A stretch of 64,000 nucleotides of DNA, from the NCBI GenBank assembly GCA_964035575.1, contig OZ037844.1:1328501-1392500 (forward strand), given 5' to 3'. Positions 11,401-21,143 of this stretch are shown here, piece by piece. Under the pieces are notes generated by a model that had not been told where the DNA came from, made no database searches, and saw only the letters and a program-made list of their open reading frames with translations. The position numbers were made by a program, and so were the translations under genes. The DNA is from Rhynchopus sp. YZ270_cl-10. Lineage: Eukaryota; Euglenozoa; Diplonemea; Diplonemida; Diplonemidae. Each line of letters starts with the position of its first letter. Positions within the stretch are counted from its first letter, which is position 1.

Positions 11401-13723
11401 ATTCGAATTTTTGGGATCCGCTCGTGCAGTGGTGGTGGGGGGGTTTTGTTATTGTACGAGCTCGATGCTGCAAACCCGTGTATTATTGCAACCAATTCAT
11501 ACCTCATCCACCACAGTGCGGCTATCTGGTGAAACAGTTTTCACACCCAGGCGCTGTGACGTGCTGTGCGTTCTGTGACAAACAAGAGGTATGTCCATGT
11601 GTCTTTGTCTTGCGATAGAAAACCAACTGTGCACGAACGTTCCCTGCACTCTGCGCGTTACCAACTCATCCACCCCCTCCTTTTTTCCCCCTTATCCCAA
11701 CGCGCGTAGCTTAAAGGAGAAATAGTTCCTCAGAACTATTAAAGGTCGTCGATCACCCCCTCTAAGGGTCTTTGAACAATCAACGAAAAAACCTTTCCCT
11801 TTTTTCTTTTATCAGAGTTACCATTTCAACCTCCTTTACCAAAAAGGAACAATCAAGTTTCAAATCCAGCATGTTCCCGCACGATAACAAATAACCATTT
11901 ATAGTGGAGTTCATCCTCGGGTGTCTACACTAATACAACCAAGTTTTCAAAACCAGTAAAGATGTGTCTAGAGGCACAGTTTTGATACCATACAACAACC
12001 AATTGTAATAAAAGGTGACTAAAGCAAGGAGAGGCTTAGGTCCATCTTATGTACTTTTTTTTTCTGATGTATACCTCGAAATGGACCGCATCGTTAGGGT
12101 GCATCCGGTACACCAAGTCATGCACCAAGGTACACTGGCACGAGAGGGCTGTTGTATTTCAAGTCTTTTCTTTTTTCACCAATGACATATTTCACATCCG
12201 ATCCAGATTGGTTCCACCACAACACAATACCAGTAGCACTCAAAGCACCCACCACACACACCCTACAGATCATCACCGGATGCTACGATTCTGTTGTACG
12301 GAAGTTTGACGTTTCCAAAGGCTTCATAGGGGTATGTCCGCAGTAGCAGTACCCTGTTGACTAGATGTGCACACCACGCACATAGCCCCTCCCTGCAGAA
12401 AATGCTATTGTCAAAAAAGGAAAAAAGCGAATAAAAGAAAGACAACGGAAACGCTGATTACAACATTAAGCCCTTTTTTTCTCTCTCCTAGGGTGACTGT
12501 GTGGCTTCCATACATACCTGTGGTCGACCAAAGTGGAGGTTCTGTGTTGGTGTGCCATGAGTCACAGAAGAACATTTTTTTTTCCAGGTGTAAACCGCGA
12601 AATGAATGTGGAACTGCATGGTTAGGGGGTCCACCCCACGGTGCACACGGGTAAGGTGAGAGGCTTATGTTCATCTAAATAAACTTTTTTTAATTCTTCA
12701 ACACCCACCTTTTGCAGGAGACACCTGAGCCCGAGGACTCGCGGGGTGTCATCGTGACAATCATCTCAACGCCCAACATCATCGCACTGACGCGCACGCG
12801 TATGGTGGAGGTGGAGCTTCTCTCGTACCGCACGCTGCTTCCACTCACCTGCTTAACGGTATAGGAACCCCTACATCCCCCTCTCACCCACTCTCTTGAT
12901 TTACAACAATTTGCCAAGGGTTTTGAAAAAAAATCGAAAATTTGATGTCTCGCTTTTCTCTGTGTGATCTCCACGCAGTTTCCTTGCCTCTCGTTTTCGA
13001 TATTGCTACGCCCCCCTCCCGCCCCCACTCGACCCGGGGGCGAGATACGTTTGGGCCAGGGGGGGTTTTTTTCTTGTGTTATCAAGCATTGACGAATAGA
13101 AATGGAAAGCGACGGATGGTGCGTGCCCGCTTTAGCGTATTGGTTTTTTTCCCCACTAACATACACATCACTCACATTTATCAGTGAATAAACACAAAAC
13201 CTTTTTGCGGTGCGCCGAAAAAGGTTTTGTGTCGTTTTCTATTTTTTTTTTTTTTTTTTTCACTTTACAACTTCCGTTATAACCTCCTCCTCCTCCTTCC
13301 CCATATCCCCCTTCCTATTAGGGTCACGAAACGTTGATTTGGATGTTGCATTCTCGACCGGGAAATCATGACAATTTGTTGTCAGTATGCGAGAGGAAGC
13401 TGAATGTGTGGAAGGGGTTGAGTGTTCCGGACGGGACGCAGGCGGCGCTGCACTGTTCTATTGACGTGACCAAGGGCGAGCGTCTGGCGGGGCGCTGCAC
13501 CAAGGAGTCTTGGCTTGCCGCGCAGTTTCTGCAGTCACCCTTTGACCGACACATCATTGCCTCCTCCTATGATCTTGCGGTCTCGATCTTCGACATCGAC
13601 GGCACCCAACTGCTTCACTTCTATCACCGGTACCCTATCTACTGCATATCCACACCAGGTGACGAGTGTGTGCCCTACCTAGGTGATTCAGCGGGGAACG
13701 TCCTCCGTCTGCACCCACTCTGA
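8474..13723 (+). CDS. WD-repeat protein with acylated N-terminus, five exons (599 aa)
   Basis: Exons: 8474-9595, 11517-11588, 12269-12331, 12718-12858 and 13322-13723, all joined in phase 0. The 5' sites are GTATGT or GTATAG and each acceptor follows a pyrimidine tract. The protein starts MGSACGKG, a good N-myristoylation plus palmitoylation signal, so membrane attachment is likely. Residues about 75-165 form a charged helical region with an EF-hand-like stretch (DVIDTGRNSVIDLRSLNDEF). A beta-propeller begins near residue 310: VYTGHCDCIFDMSISHDRKY, then SRDSTLIIWDL. The small exons 2 and 3 each encode one propeller strand group (VKQFSHPGAVTCCAF; GCYDSVVRKFDV). The last exon carries KLNVWKG and SYDLAVSIFDIDG. 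Its partner and pathway are unknown. The gene family is clear, and the exon structure is inferred from frame continuity and splice signals. Confidence 0.75.
9955..10500 (-). pseudogene. Antisense coding-like fragment inside intron 1
   Basis: On the minus strand, 10500-10305 reads RYARDEDFGADDVYEFMEAL and then TRADSG, RRLCVFAAICRAVGDDVYGQ, and stops. A second frame from about 10237 to 9960 reads an acidic stretch, SADSEDSDSESKSTSRQKTK, then EELHFVLHGGDPSPEGFHPE. Both look like real protein but lie in different frames with stops between, so this is either a decayed gene or exons of an unresolved antisense gene. I do not recognise the family. The plus strand is also open here, which lowers confidence. 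Confidence 0.3.
10507..11060. mobile_element. Element J: TIR element with CACACCGGC words
   Basis: The ends read GGGGACATTAGTA and TACCAATGTCCCC (inverse, one mismatch). The flanks share GGGGGAAG on each side. CACACCGGCTT words occur in both orientations near both ends (10525-10560 and 11005-11032), the subterminal-array pattern seen in other elements here. A hairpin-ACGGTACGC pair lies inside. Confidence 0.5.
10750..10915 (-). repeat. Paired hairpin-ACGGTACGC module, copy 2 (inverted)
   Basis: The reverse complement begins GGCGAAGCCACGGTACGCAA and ends GCGCCGCAGGCGCACGG followed by TACGCTAC, as in copy 1. The spacer is longer and includes a TAGGCCATAGT segment. Confidence 0.65.
11697..11850 (-). 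repeat. S1 short interspersed repeat, copy a (intron 2 of the WD gene)
   Basis: Landmarks in plus orientation are TAGCTTAAAGGAGAAATAG, TTCCTCAG, CAATCAACGAAAAAACCTTT and TCAGAGTTACCATTTC. On the minus strand other copies end in poly(A) after GCTTTGCAGGTAT, so the family looks like a SINE. Other copies are at 19587 (split), 35933 (split) and 39150. Confidence 0.6.
11900..11960 (+). repeat. S3 short repeat, copy a
   Basis: It contains GTGGAGTTCATCCTCGGGTG then TCTACACTAATACAACCAAG and TTTTCAAAA. Copies also lie at 13790, 34885 and 51228. Most run straight into A-rich tails, as SINE 3' ends do. Confidence 0.6.
12024..12180 (+). repeat. S4/S6 short repeats in intron 2
   Basis: A degenerate S4 (AGGAGAGGCTTAGGTCCATC) is followed by S6, with CGAAATGGACCGCATCGTTAG and GGTACACTGGCACGAG then TTGTATTTCAAGTC. 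S6 pieces recur at 12585-12655 and 34711-34750. Confidence 0.4.
13081..13262. repeat. S2 short repeat, copy 2 (intron 4)
   Basis: It shares GGATGGTGCGTGCCCGC with 6650-6668, followed by a stem of CAAAACCTTTTTGCGGTGCG and its inverse CCGAAAAAGGTTTTGTG, then poly(T). It could be a SINE or a small structured RNA-like element. Confidence 0.45.
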
Positions 13724-13787
13724 AAAAAAAAGAAAGCGAAAGAAAATATTGCTATAAATCTACTTTTTAGGGATACAGCGGAATGCA

Positions 13788-13900
13788 CAAAAGGTGGAGT
13801 TCATCCTCGGGTGTCTACACTAATACAACCAAGTTTTCAAAAAAGGAAAAAAAAAACCCCTCGGTTCTAATTCTCTTAGGTGATTGTCGACAAAAAAAGC
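13788..13900 (+). repeat. S3 copy b followed by an S5 tail
   Basis: S3 (GTGGAGTTCATCCTCGGGTG at 13794) with an A-rich tail, then the end of an S5-type repeat (TTAGGTGATTGTCGAC followed by A-run) at 13876-13898. It lies just downstream of the WD-repeat gene stop. Confidence 0.55.
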
Positions 13901-14119
13901 AAAAATACAACAACAACAACAAAAAAAAACGCAACAACACAGACCAGAACTACAAGAGGTAGCGTCGGGGGGTTTTGACAAAAAAAAAAAAAAACACACA
14001 GCATTTCATCTTGTGTTTGATCAGTGTGTCAGGGAGTCTATTCCCCTCCTCTTCCCCCACCCTCTCGCTCTTCTGCATCTGCTTCTCCGTTAGACAACGT
14101 TTCCACGTCTGTTTTTACA

Positions 14120-14947
14120 TTCAGGTTAGGTTCTGTTCTGAATACCTCCCCTATATTTGTCTCGGGGGTCAAGCCCTTTAAAAGTGAGTACAAAGGGGGG
14201 CGTTTTGTTTTGTGAAGATGGTCCCCTTGCTCTCTTTGCTGCGTGTGCTCACGAGAGGTACATTCATCACGGGGTTGTCACATACGACACACACCCAAGC
14301 GGGAAACCTGACTTTACCCCCCAAACAGTTTTAAAAAAAAAAACACCCAAAAAACGCATGGCCCAAGACGACGTTGACTTTCTTTTTTTTTTCGATTACG
14401 GGGGCGGAGAACCAGTACACTGCGTCCGCCAATGTGTGGTGATGGTGTTCGCGTTTTCAACGCCTTTTTTTTTGTTTCTCTTCACGCGTTGTGTGTGGAA
14501 TTATTTTATATGTTTTCTATTCTACTGAATGCGTATATGATATTGTTCTAACCCTACTCACGGTTTACATTATTTTTTTTTCTCTTCTAAATTCGTTCAG
14601 AGAACGAGCGGCAAGAGGAAAGGCACACTTACCTGGTAGGTTACTGAAAATGGTTCTGATGCGGGCGTTTCATCAGTGCGTGACATGCTTTGCTACACAC
14701 AAAAGCACGATGCTGCAGTCAAACGGCTTTCTTTTGACTTTTTTTTTGTACCAATGTGTGTCCACGAGACATGCATGCTTTCATACAACCGTCTTTTCTT
14801 TTCTTTTCTTTGTGGTCAGACCAAGGGGGTCCCTATGTCTTGCCACTCTTCATAGGGGATGAAGTGTGCCGTCTGTTTTCCTTCCATTTGCCGGAAGGGT
14901 ATGGGATTCTGTTTTGTCCTCGGGGTAAACGTCCCTGCCCCTGCTAA
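14120..14947 (+). CDS. Possible small spliced gene (unrecognised)
   Basis: The last exon, 14820-14947, follows a strong acceptor (TTTGTGGTCAG) and reads QGGPYVLPLFIGDEVCRLFS then FHLPEGYGILFCPRGKRPCP to a TAA at 14945-14947. A 35-nt exon at 14601-14635 (acceptor TTCGTTCAG, donor GTAGGT) reads ERAARGKAHLP and joins the last exon in frame. An upstream stretch around 14205-14390 (LALFAACAHERYIHHGVVTY) may be a further exon, but I could not fix its boundaries or start. No family is recognised. Confidence 0.3.
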
Positions 14948-15284
14948 ATGGTAATGTTACCTAAATGTCCGGTCAGCATTAGTGCTCATATCTATTTTTT
15001 AGTTACGGTATTTACAAAATAAAATAAATAAAACACACTGTCTGTGCAACCCTTTGCTACGTGATATTGCAATGTGTCCTGGACAGAAGACGTGGCGTGA
15101 CCATCGTGACGATGCTCTTTTCTAAAAAAATGTTTGAAATAAAACACCCCGCCTCCCCTCCTCCCTGCTTACAATAGAAGGTTCGTAACAATAAAAGTGG
15201 GGGATTTTTGGCATTTGTTCCTTATTTCCATTGCAGCACCAAAACACCAAACACTTCACAACCACCAGGACCCAAACACATCCA
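14948..15284. other. Intergenic, upstream of the SNARE gene
   Basis: AT-rich DNA with no gene or repeat that I recognise. It probably includes the GOSR1 promoter, but no core element is evident. Confidence 0.4.
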
Positions 15285-16411
15285 ATGCAATGGGGGCTCT
15301 ACAGGCAAGAGGCTCAACGCCTTGCGACAATCGCAGAACAGCGTCTTCTGTCCTTACAGACGACGAAGGCTGAAGGGAACGTGGTATGCAACGCACGCAC
15401 CACATAGGGTTCTACGTAGGGTTACCCAGACACTGATGGGAGACCACCGATGGGCAAGGTGCTCATCAGTTGGTTCTGAACTTTTTTCGGCTTTACACAA
15501 AACACAACAAACGGAAGACATAAAGTGTCCCATCCACATCAATATACACCAATCAAGGTCAAACACTCCACTCCATTCCACTCCTTTCAGGACATCGAAC
15601 CCGTTCGCAGAGAGGCTGAAGAGACGTTGCAAGCGTTGCGCACGTTGAACGACACAGTGGACACGACTGCACTGACGCAGAGCAACTGCATGCAGGTCGA
15701 GCGCTTCCGGCAGGTTGTGTACGAAGGCACCGCTGAGCTGGCGCGTGCGGCACGCGCGCTACGTGCACAACGTGGACGTGACTCGCTCCTCGGAGATGTG
15801 CACAACACATTGCACACATACGCAGGCAACTCGGCGCTTGAGACAGAGGCAGGGCACATCGACAAGACACAGCGTGAGGTCGAGATCCTACAGCAGATGG
15901 CAGGGGACAGCCACATTGCGTTGCAGAGGTCGCAGAACGTGCTGGTATGGTTCTTGCAGGGTAGGGGTAGGTGCGTCTTGGGTTTGGGACGTCACAGAAG
16001 CGTCGAAAAAGCGGTGTAGTTGCCTTTTTTTTTAACTCTCGTAGAAGGAGTATGTGCCCCAGGAACTGTTACGGCGTCAAGTTATCAATATCAGGTGGCG
16101 ACCGTAAAAATCGGGATTTTACCGTTTTCCCCGTTTTTTTACAAATTCATATACTTTCAAATTTTATTTGAAAGTATATGAATTTGTTTTCTTTTTTTGC
16201 CAAAGAAAATAAGGTGCCTTTATGTCTTCTTGACAAAACAACCATTTCATTCTACCAGACACGCGCAAGCGACCGAGCCCGCGAGATCGCAACCCGTGTC
16301 CCCGCCCTGCACAACCTACTGAACCAGATCGGCCGCCGCCACAACAAGGAGGGCCTCATCCTGGGCGCTGTCATTGGGGTCTGCGTCTTTCTCCTGTGGG
16401 TCTTCTCCTGA
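15285..16411 (+). CDS. GOSR1: Golgi Qb-SNARE, Gos28 family, three exons (201 aa)
   Basis: Exons 15285-15383, 15591-15944 and 16259-16411 join in phase 0. The start ATG at 15285 gives MQWGLYRQEAQRLATIAEQR, which aligns with the WEDLRKQARQLENELD N-terminus of animal Gos28. Exon 2 carries an N-terminal helix, then RGRDSLLGDVHNTLHTYAGN, equivalent to RERENLMGSV in Gos28, and EVEILQQMAGDSHIALQRSQ, the start of the SNARE helix. Exon 3 has ATRVPALHNLLNQIGRRHNK, matching the NRFPAVNSLIQRINLRKRRD signature, then a C-terminal membrane anchor (LILGAVIGVCVFLLWVFS). Gos28 acts in ER-Golgi and intra-Golgi vesicle fusion. The protein is about 50 residues shorter than the animal one, mainly between the first helices. 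Family assignment is firm. Confidence 0.9.
16140..16188. repeat. Near-perfect hairpin in GOSR1 intron 2
   Basis: ACAAATTCATATACTTTCAA is followed by a short AT loop and its exact inverse. The arms are about 20 bp and the loop about 7. It may be a tiny foldback element. Confidence 0.6.
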
Positions 16412-16984
16412 GCGCAGCTATGGGACCCACGATCAAAATGGCCCACCCCCCCCCTCCTGCACGAAGCTCACACCAACCCCTGCATACATTCCCTTCCACA
16501 ACGCTCCTGCACAACGAAGGCACATCACCACACTAAATGACTCCTGTTTAGTACGCAAATTGCCCTTCCAGAGCTTTGTGCATGCCTGGACATGAAGAGG
16601 TGACACTTCAGGCAGTGGACAGTGGGTAGGTGCGTTGCGCAAATATGGGAGGTGCTGTACGTTGTGCTTGCACTGCCAGTTGGGGGTGGAGGTGATGTGT
16701 CCTATTTCTGAAGTATTGACACTATCGGGTGTACAGCCTATGCCAGCCTAGATGAAGGTTCTGTTGATATGTTTGGATTAAATGAGTGAATGGAGAGGGT
16801 AGACTTTCCTGCGCAGAGTTCCCCGCCCTTAAGTGCAATGTGATTTAGAAACCAACAAAGCAAGTAACAGGATTGATCTCGGACAAAGAATTTTTCCCTT
16901 GAATCCCCCCACCTTCTACGCCAAAAAGAATTCGACCACCTATTTGCGTTCAACGGGGGAGGAAAAGTAAAAAAAAAAAAAATC

Positions 16985-17102
16985 CAGGGTTGAGAGGAAG
17001 ACCTCCGTCTATATCTTTTAAGTACAATAGCCTTCGGGCGACATTAAGTGCAGATCCTGCACTAGTAGGTGATTGTCGACACAACAAAAAAAAGCATGCT
17101 GA
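16985..17102 (+). repeat. S5 short repeat, copy a
   Basis: Landmarks are GGTTGAGAGGAAGACCTCCG, CCTTCGGGCGACATTAAGTG, a small CAGATCCTGCAC stem, GTAGGTGATTGTCGACACAA and an A-run. A second full copy is at 50020-50118, a partial copy at 35130-35205 and a tail at 13876. The A-tail suggests a SINE. Confidence 0.55.
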
Positions 17103-17867
17103 TTTGTATTGCAAGGAGAGATCAAGGTTAGGGGTTGCTATTGTTTTTGGTTTTGCGTTCAAGAATATCTTGCCTCTCACAAGACAACCTAGCCGCAACA
17201 AAAGGACTATTGTTTTCTTCTCGTCTCTTCTCTGTTCTGATATCCTTCCTTGCTGTCTTTTTATTTTGTTTTTTTCTTTATCTATGAGGATCTGCCTCCG
17301 TGAACCATTTGGAACCCCTGGCAGTCGTGGCTGGCGTTGTCATGTTAGTCTGTAGCATACAAGAAGGAGGAGATGCCGGGTCTCAATTGGCGTCTGTTTC
17401 TCAAGAATTGAGGTGTTGTTCTCCTGTGGGTTGCCGTTGAACGGAAGTACCTCCCCATTTGCCACTTGTTGTGTTTCGAGGGGATTACACAGGCAGCACA
17501 CATCTCCCACATATGTGGCAGTTGAGCTGGGGTGCTTTTTCTTCATTTTTTTCAAAAAATATCCCCTTTTTTCTTCTTCTTTCTTTTGCCTCTTTTTGTA
17601 CAGACTATTTCCTAACATGGGTCTTAAAACATTTTTTTTTGGCCGTTTTTTGCACTTTTTTCCAAGAAAAAGAAGATAGAACACGTTTCTGGAAAAATTT
17701 GGGGGTTTCCGGGATTTAGGAAATAGTACATTTTTTTTGTAGTAGACCTGAACAGAACTCCCCCCTTTCCACATAAGTTTAATTTATCTACTTAATCTCT
17801 GCATCACACTTTGGATTCCTCTACAACTTACTCTTACGATCATACCAACCCCCCCTTTTTTTTCCCC

Positions 17868-17908
17868 AGCTAAGCACGAGAGGCTTAGGTTCATCTCATA
17901 AACTAAAC
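17868..17908 (+). repeat. S4 short repeat
   Basis: CTAAGCACGAGAGGCTTAGG then TTCATCT. The first 19 bases form a stem-loop (CTAAGC...GCTTAG). Copies or relatives are at 12030, 12655, 46888 and 47098. Confidence 0.5.
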
Positions 17909-18026
17909 CCTCCCTTTCCCCATCCCCTCCCTCCCTCCCTCCCCCCTACATTTTGACCCCCTCCCCTTCACCTAGGCTAAGACCCCCCCTCCCTCCCTTT
18001 TTTCCCCACTTTCTGCACTTGATGGC

Positions 18027-19274
18027 ATGATGTTCAGCAAGCATGCGACTCGATCTCTTCACGCCACGACTGCGTCCTCAGGGCTTTGGTGGGTGGGTAT
18101 TGCTGTGTTGCTGAGTTTCGTAGGGTCTGTCACGACGCATATCAACGAGGACAATGAGCACCACGGAAAGAACGAACAGATGTCGCAGATCGCTGCCGGC
18201 GTGCTGTATGTGTCGTCCCCGAATGTTCCGGAGGCTTCTGGACGCTACGAAGTTGACGATGAATTTCCTCCCGTCCGCGGCCATCTTACCTGGGCGTACC
18301 CTGCCTTCATTTCAAACAAACGGACGGAACGGCGGATTGCATTGGGATCACGGTGTTCGGGGGATGTGTGGCTGATAGGCTCCACTGCAGCAGTCGAGGA
18401 GAACATGGGGTGGCTTGTTACGCTTCAGTCTCATGATGGTCGTGCACCGGACCAGGTTCCTGAGTGGGGGAGGGTGCATCGGCAGGATTGGGTGCCAGAC
18501 GCTACGATTCGGGTCACCGCAGTTGCGCCTTATGTTTTAACGACGATGACTGTGGTGTCGCCTCAGCTAACTCATTTGGCGGCGGTCTGCTCCCTTCGTG
18601 CAGGCCTGCGAGCAACGCGAGGACACATCTGGGAGTGCAACAACAACAACAATAACAACAACAACGAACACCGTTGGATCTTCCTCGACACCCACGGCAA
18701 CTGGGTGCTCGGTCCTGACTACCTTGCTGACACCGGATGGGCGATGGCCTCAGCAACTGGAGGGCGGATGCCTCACCAGGTCACCGATTGGCGTCGTCAA
18801 GACGGAGCTGGCGGCTGGGTCGCCGACCACACCGTCCGCGTGGTCTCCCCAACCTGGTCCGACGAAGACGAAGGCTGCTCGAAGTTCTGGCTTGAAAACG
18901 CCAACACCCCTACGGAAGGCCCCTTCTCGCCTACCTCACGCCACTTCCACGGCCGCAGGGCGTACCTCTCGCAGGATGCTGATACTGTGGTGTATTGGTG
19001 CCCCTCGCTCTACCTCCTTGCCGGCAGGCCTGCCTGGGTCATTGTGTCTGCAGAAGAGACGGAGTCTCTCGGCAAGCCTCCCGTCAGCAAGTCTGAAGCA
19101 CCGCCGTCGCATCCGCACTGCCCAGGGTACGCGCTGTGTGAGGAGAACACTGCAGGGGACTTTGCCGATGCTGCGGGTGCATGTGCGTGGCACCTCACAG
19201 ACGGCTCCGATGACAACAAAATATGGCGCATCGCACCCGAAGTGCGCATCTCATGCTACGAAGATTTATTGTAA
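18027..19274 (+). CDS. Unrecognised membrane-anchored or secreted protein with an internal duplication (415 aa)
   Basis: A single exon with ATG at 18027 and TAA at 19272-19274. Residues about 21-38 (LWWVGIAVLLSFVGSVTT) are a hydrophobic segment after a basic start, fitting a signal peptide or type II anchor. Two segments resemble each other: GWLVTLQSHDGRAPDQVPEW ending WVPDATIRVTAV (nt about 18408-18530) and GWAMASATGGRMPHQVTDWR ending WVADHTVRVVSP (nt about 18738-18850). Both have the pattern GW..., P-QV-W, then W-D-T-RV. An asparagine run coded by AAC repeats (18638-18664) separates them. The C-terminal third has several cysteines. I do not recognise the family; a secreted carbohydrate- or ligand-binding protein is one possibility. 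Confidence 0.75.
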   Translation: MMFSKHATRSLHATTASSGLWWVGIAVLLSFVGSVTTHINEDNEHHGKNEQMSQIAAGVLYVSSPNVPEASGRYEVDDEFPPVRGHLTWAYPAFISNKRTERRIALGSRCSGDVWLIGSTAAVEENMGWLVTLQSHDGRAPDQVPEWGRVHRQDWVPDATIRVTAVAPYVLTTMTVVSPQLTHLAAVCSLRAGLRATRGHIWECNNNNNNNNNEHRWIFLDTHGNWVLGPDYLADTGWAMASATGGRMPHQVTDWRRQDGAGGWVADHTVRVVSPTWSDEDEGCSKFWLENANTPTEGPFSPTSRHFHGRRAYLSQDADTVVYWCPSLYLLAGRPAWVIVSAEETESLGKPPVSKSEAPPSHPHCPGYALCEENTAGDFADAAGACAWHLTDGSDDNKIWRIAPEVRISCYEDLL

Positions 19275-19586
19275 TGAATGGGAGAGGGAGTGGGGAGGGG
19301 GCGTTACAAACAGGCGATGGTGGTGGGGGTGTTTTCTTTAAATTTACCCTGTGTTGAAGATGTAAATGGACTCGCGTAAAGGGTACATTCATTCTTTTCA
19401 ATGATCTTGTATTGGTGGACTCTCCGGCAGAGGTGCCTCTCATGTGAGGATGGGGAAGACTGTTTATGTCTCGCTAAAACGTAGGAGACCAGAGAGAGAG
19501 GAGAGAGAGAGAAAGAGAAAGAGAGGAGCGGGAGGGGTTATGTAATGAAGTGTTTTTTCGTTTGTTTGTTTGTTTTGTTTTTTTTT
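19275..19586. other. Intergenic with a GA-rich microsatellite
   Basis: A purine tract of GAGAGA/GAAAGA units at about 19488-19535, followed by a TTTG microsatellite. No gene seen. Confidence 0.5.
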
Positions 19587-19694
19587 ATACCTGCAAAGCG
19601 GAGCTTAAAGGAGAAAATAGTTCCTCAGATGCGGTCGCCAATTACCCCCTCCAAGGGTAATTGAGCAATCAACGGGGGGGGGGGGGGGGGGGTA

Positions 19695-20295
19695 GGGGGG
19701 GTCAAATGGGTGATACAAACCCACTTTTTTCAGTTTTTGATAAAAACGCATTTCTAAGTGAATCTGACCCGAAAATGTGACACATATCGTGTGGAAAACT
19801 GTTTGTCGGTCGGTTTTGACCCATTTTTCGGGCCCAGGAGGTGCTAAAACGTGAAAATTGAAAAATTGCCCATGATTGGTACCCCACGTTAAGTCGTTAA
19901 GGATTTCCTTAACGATTTCCTTAACGATTTTCCAATTTTTGACTATTTTTGCATATTTTCACACGGAACTGCCCAAAATTAGAGAGTTTTGCCCCGAAAA
20001 CAGGGTATCGTCAATTTTTGAGCAAAAAAATCGCAAAAAAAATGAAAAAAATCGGAATTTAATTCCTTAAGGAATTGGTGGGGCCGGTACCAGTCATGGG
20101 CAATTTTTTTTTTTTTTTGGAATTTCACCATTTGGGGTGCATGTGATCCCCCTCTGGCGTGAAAACCACCCCCCACGATGTTTTTGAGAGGTTCTTGGTC
20201 AAAATTTCTACTCAATCATCCAAAATAATGCGTTTTTATCAAAAACTCGAAAAAATGACGTTTGTATCGTTTTTTTAAGTGCATTTGACCCCCCC
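19695..20295. mobile_element. Element D (601 bp), TA-flanked
   Basis: The ends are GGGGGGGTCAAATG and CATTTGACCCCCCC, followed by a subterminal GATACAAAC and TTTTTGATAAAAACGCATT in inverted orientation at the two ends. It has no coding capacity. Confidence 0.75.
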
Positions 20296-20297
20296 TA

Positions 20298-21122
20298 GGC
20301 ATAGGTGCCCGCCGAGTCGTTTTTGGGCGAGTTGTCGGAACTTTACGATTTCACCTAACAACTCGCCCAAAAACTCGGACAACTCGGCCACAACTCGCCC
20401 TATACTCGGCACAACTCGCCCTATACTCGGCACAACTCGGCCACAACTCGCCCATTTTTACAGGCAAAAACATACAGGGATGGGAGGTGACGTTGTAAGG
20501 TTACACACATGTAACGTTGGTACAACACATAATCTCAAGAAAAACAACCAGGGCTAAGGCCAAACGCCACTCATTACATGCACCTTGTCATATGACTAGT
20601 CATAGGTGGTAACTAGGTCGTGGTGGTCCATGGGCCACCGTGCACACTCACGGTTTTTGGTAATTGCTGGGGGGAATGGGATATACTCCGTACATGGATA
20701 CCCACACAGAACACACGGTTCCCCAGACATCTGTCAGGCAATCACTGATTCACTTCACACAGGTCGGGCAGGCGCTGCCTGCCCATCCTCTTTTCCTGTC
20801 TGCTATCGATTCCAGGTTCACAACGTTCACACGTTTAGTCAAAATGCTTTGGGCGACGACTTCCTTTGGGATACACAAAACCACACAAAGCGCACATTCA
20901 CAGACCAGCTGTGAAGCGTGGGATGCACAAGATAAAACGTGATGTGGTGTACCTGTGTACCTGTGTACCTGTGTACCTGTGTACCTGTGTACCTGTGTAC
21001 CTGTGTTTTTGTAGCCATAAAAAATCCCAAAAAAAAAACAACTCGCCCAAAAAAAATGGGCGAGTTGTTGGCCGAATTTGGGCGAGTTGCCGAGTTGTTT
21101 TAACTCGCCGGGCACCTATGCC
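20298..21122. mobile_element. Element A1 (825 bp), TA-flanked, CTCGCC-word subterminal arrays
   Basis: The ends are GGCATAGGTGCCCGCCGAGT and its inverse. AACTCGCCC/AACTCGGCC words cluster at 20310-20460 and 21040-21115 in both orientations. The core (20465-21010) is nearly identical to that of A2 and ends in an 8-bp minisatellite, GTGTACCT, with about 6 units (20946-21004). No transposase. Confidence 0.8.
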
Positions 21123-21143
21123 TAGGGGGGGGGGGGGGGGGTA

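Larger units (their letters stand above)
9596..11516. other. Large intron 1 of the WD-repeat gene, repeat-filled
   Basis: It holds a roughly 90-bp direct duplication (9772-9860 and 11063-11140, both with GCAAAACC and TGCTTGGNGTTTGTGTT), element J, a hairpin-ACGGTACGC pair, and antisense coding-like sequence. The second copy of the duplication is split by J: its left part ends at about 10506 (GTGAGATCGGGGGAAG). Confidence 0.5.
16412..18026. other. Intergenic: one S5 repeat, otherwise low-complexity
   Basis: An S5 copy lies at about 16985-17100 and an S4 copy at 17870-17905. The rest is T- and C-rich. No frame in it looks like protein. Confidence 0.45.

Noticed and set aside
11697-11850. S1 as a tRNA gene
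   Set aside because: TAGCTTAAAGG resembles an A-box, but there is no cloverleaf and no convincing B-box, and the unit is repeated and diverged.
20940-21008. Regularly spaced repeats resembling a CRISPR array
   Set aside because: The unit is an uninterrupted 8-bp tandem repeat without unique spacers, in a eukaryotic transposon.
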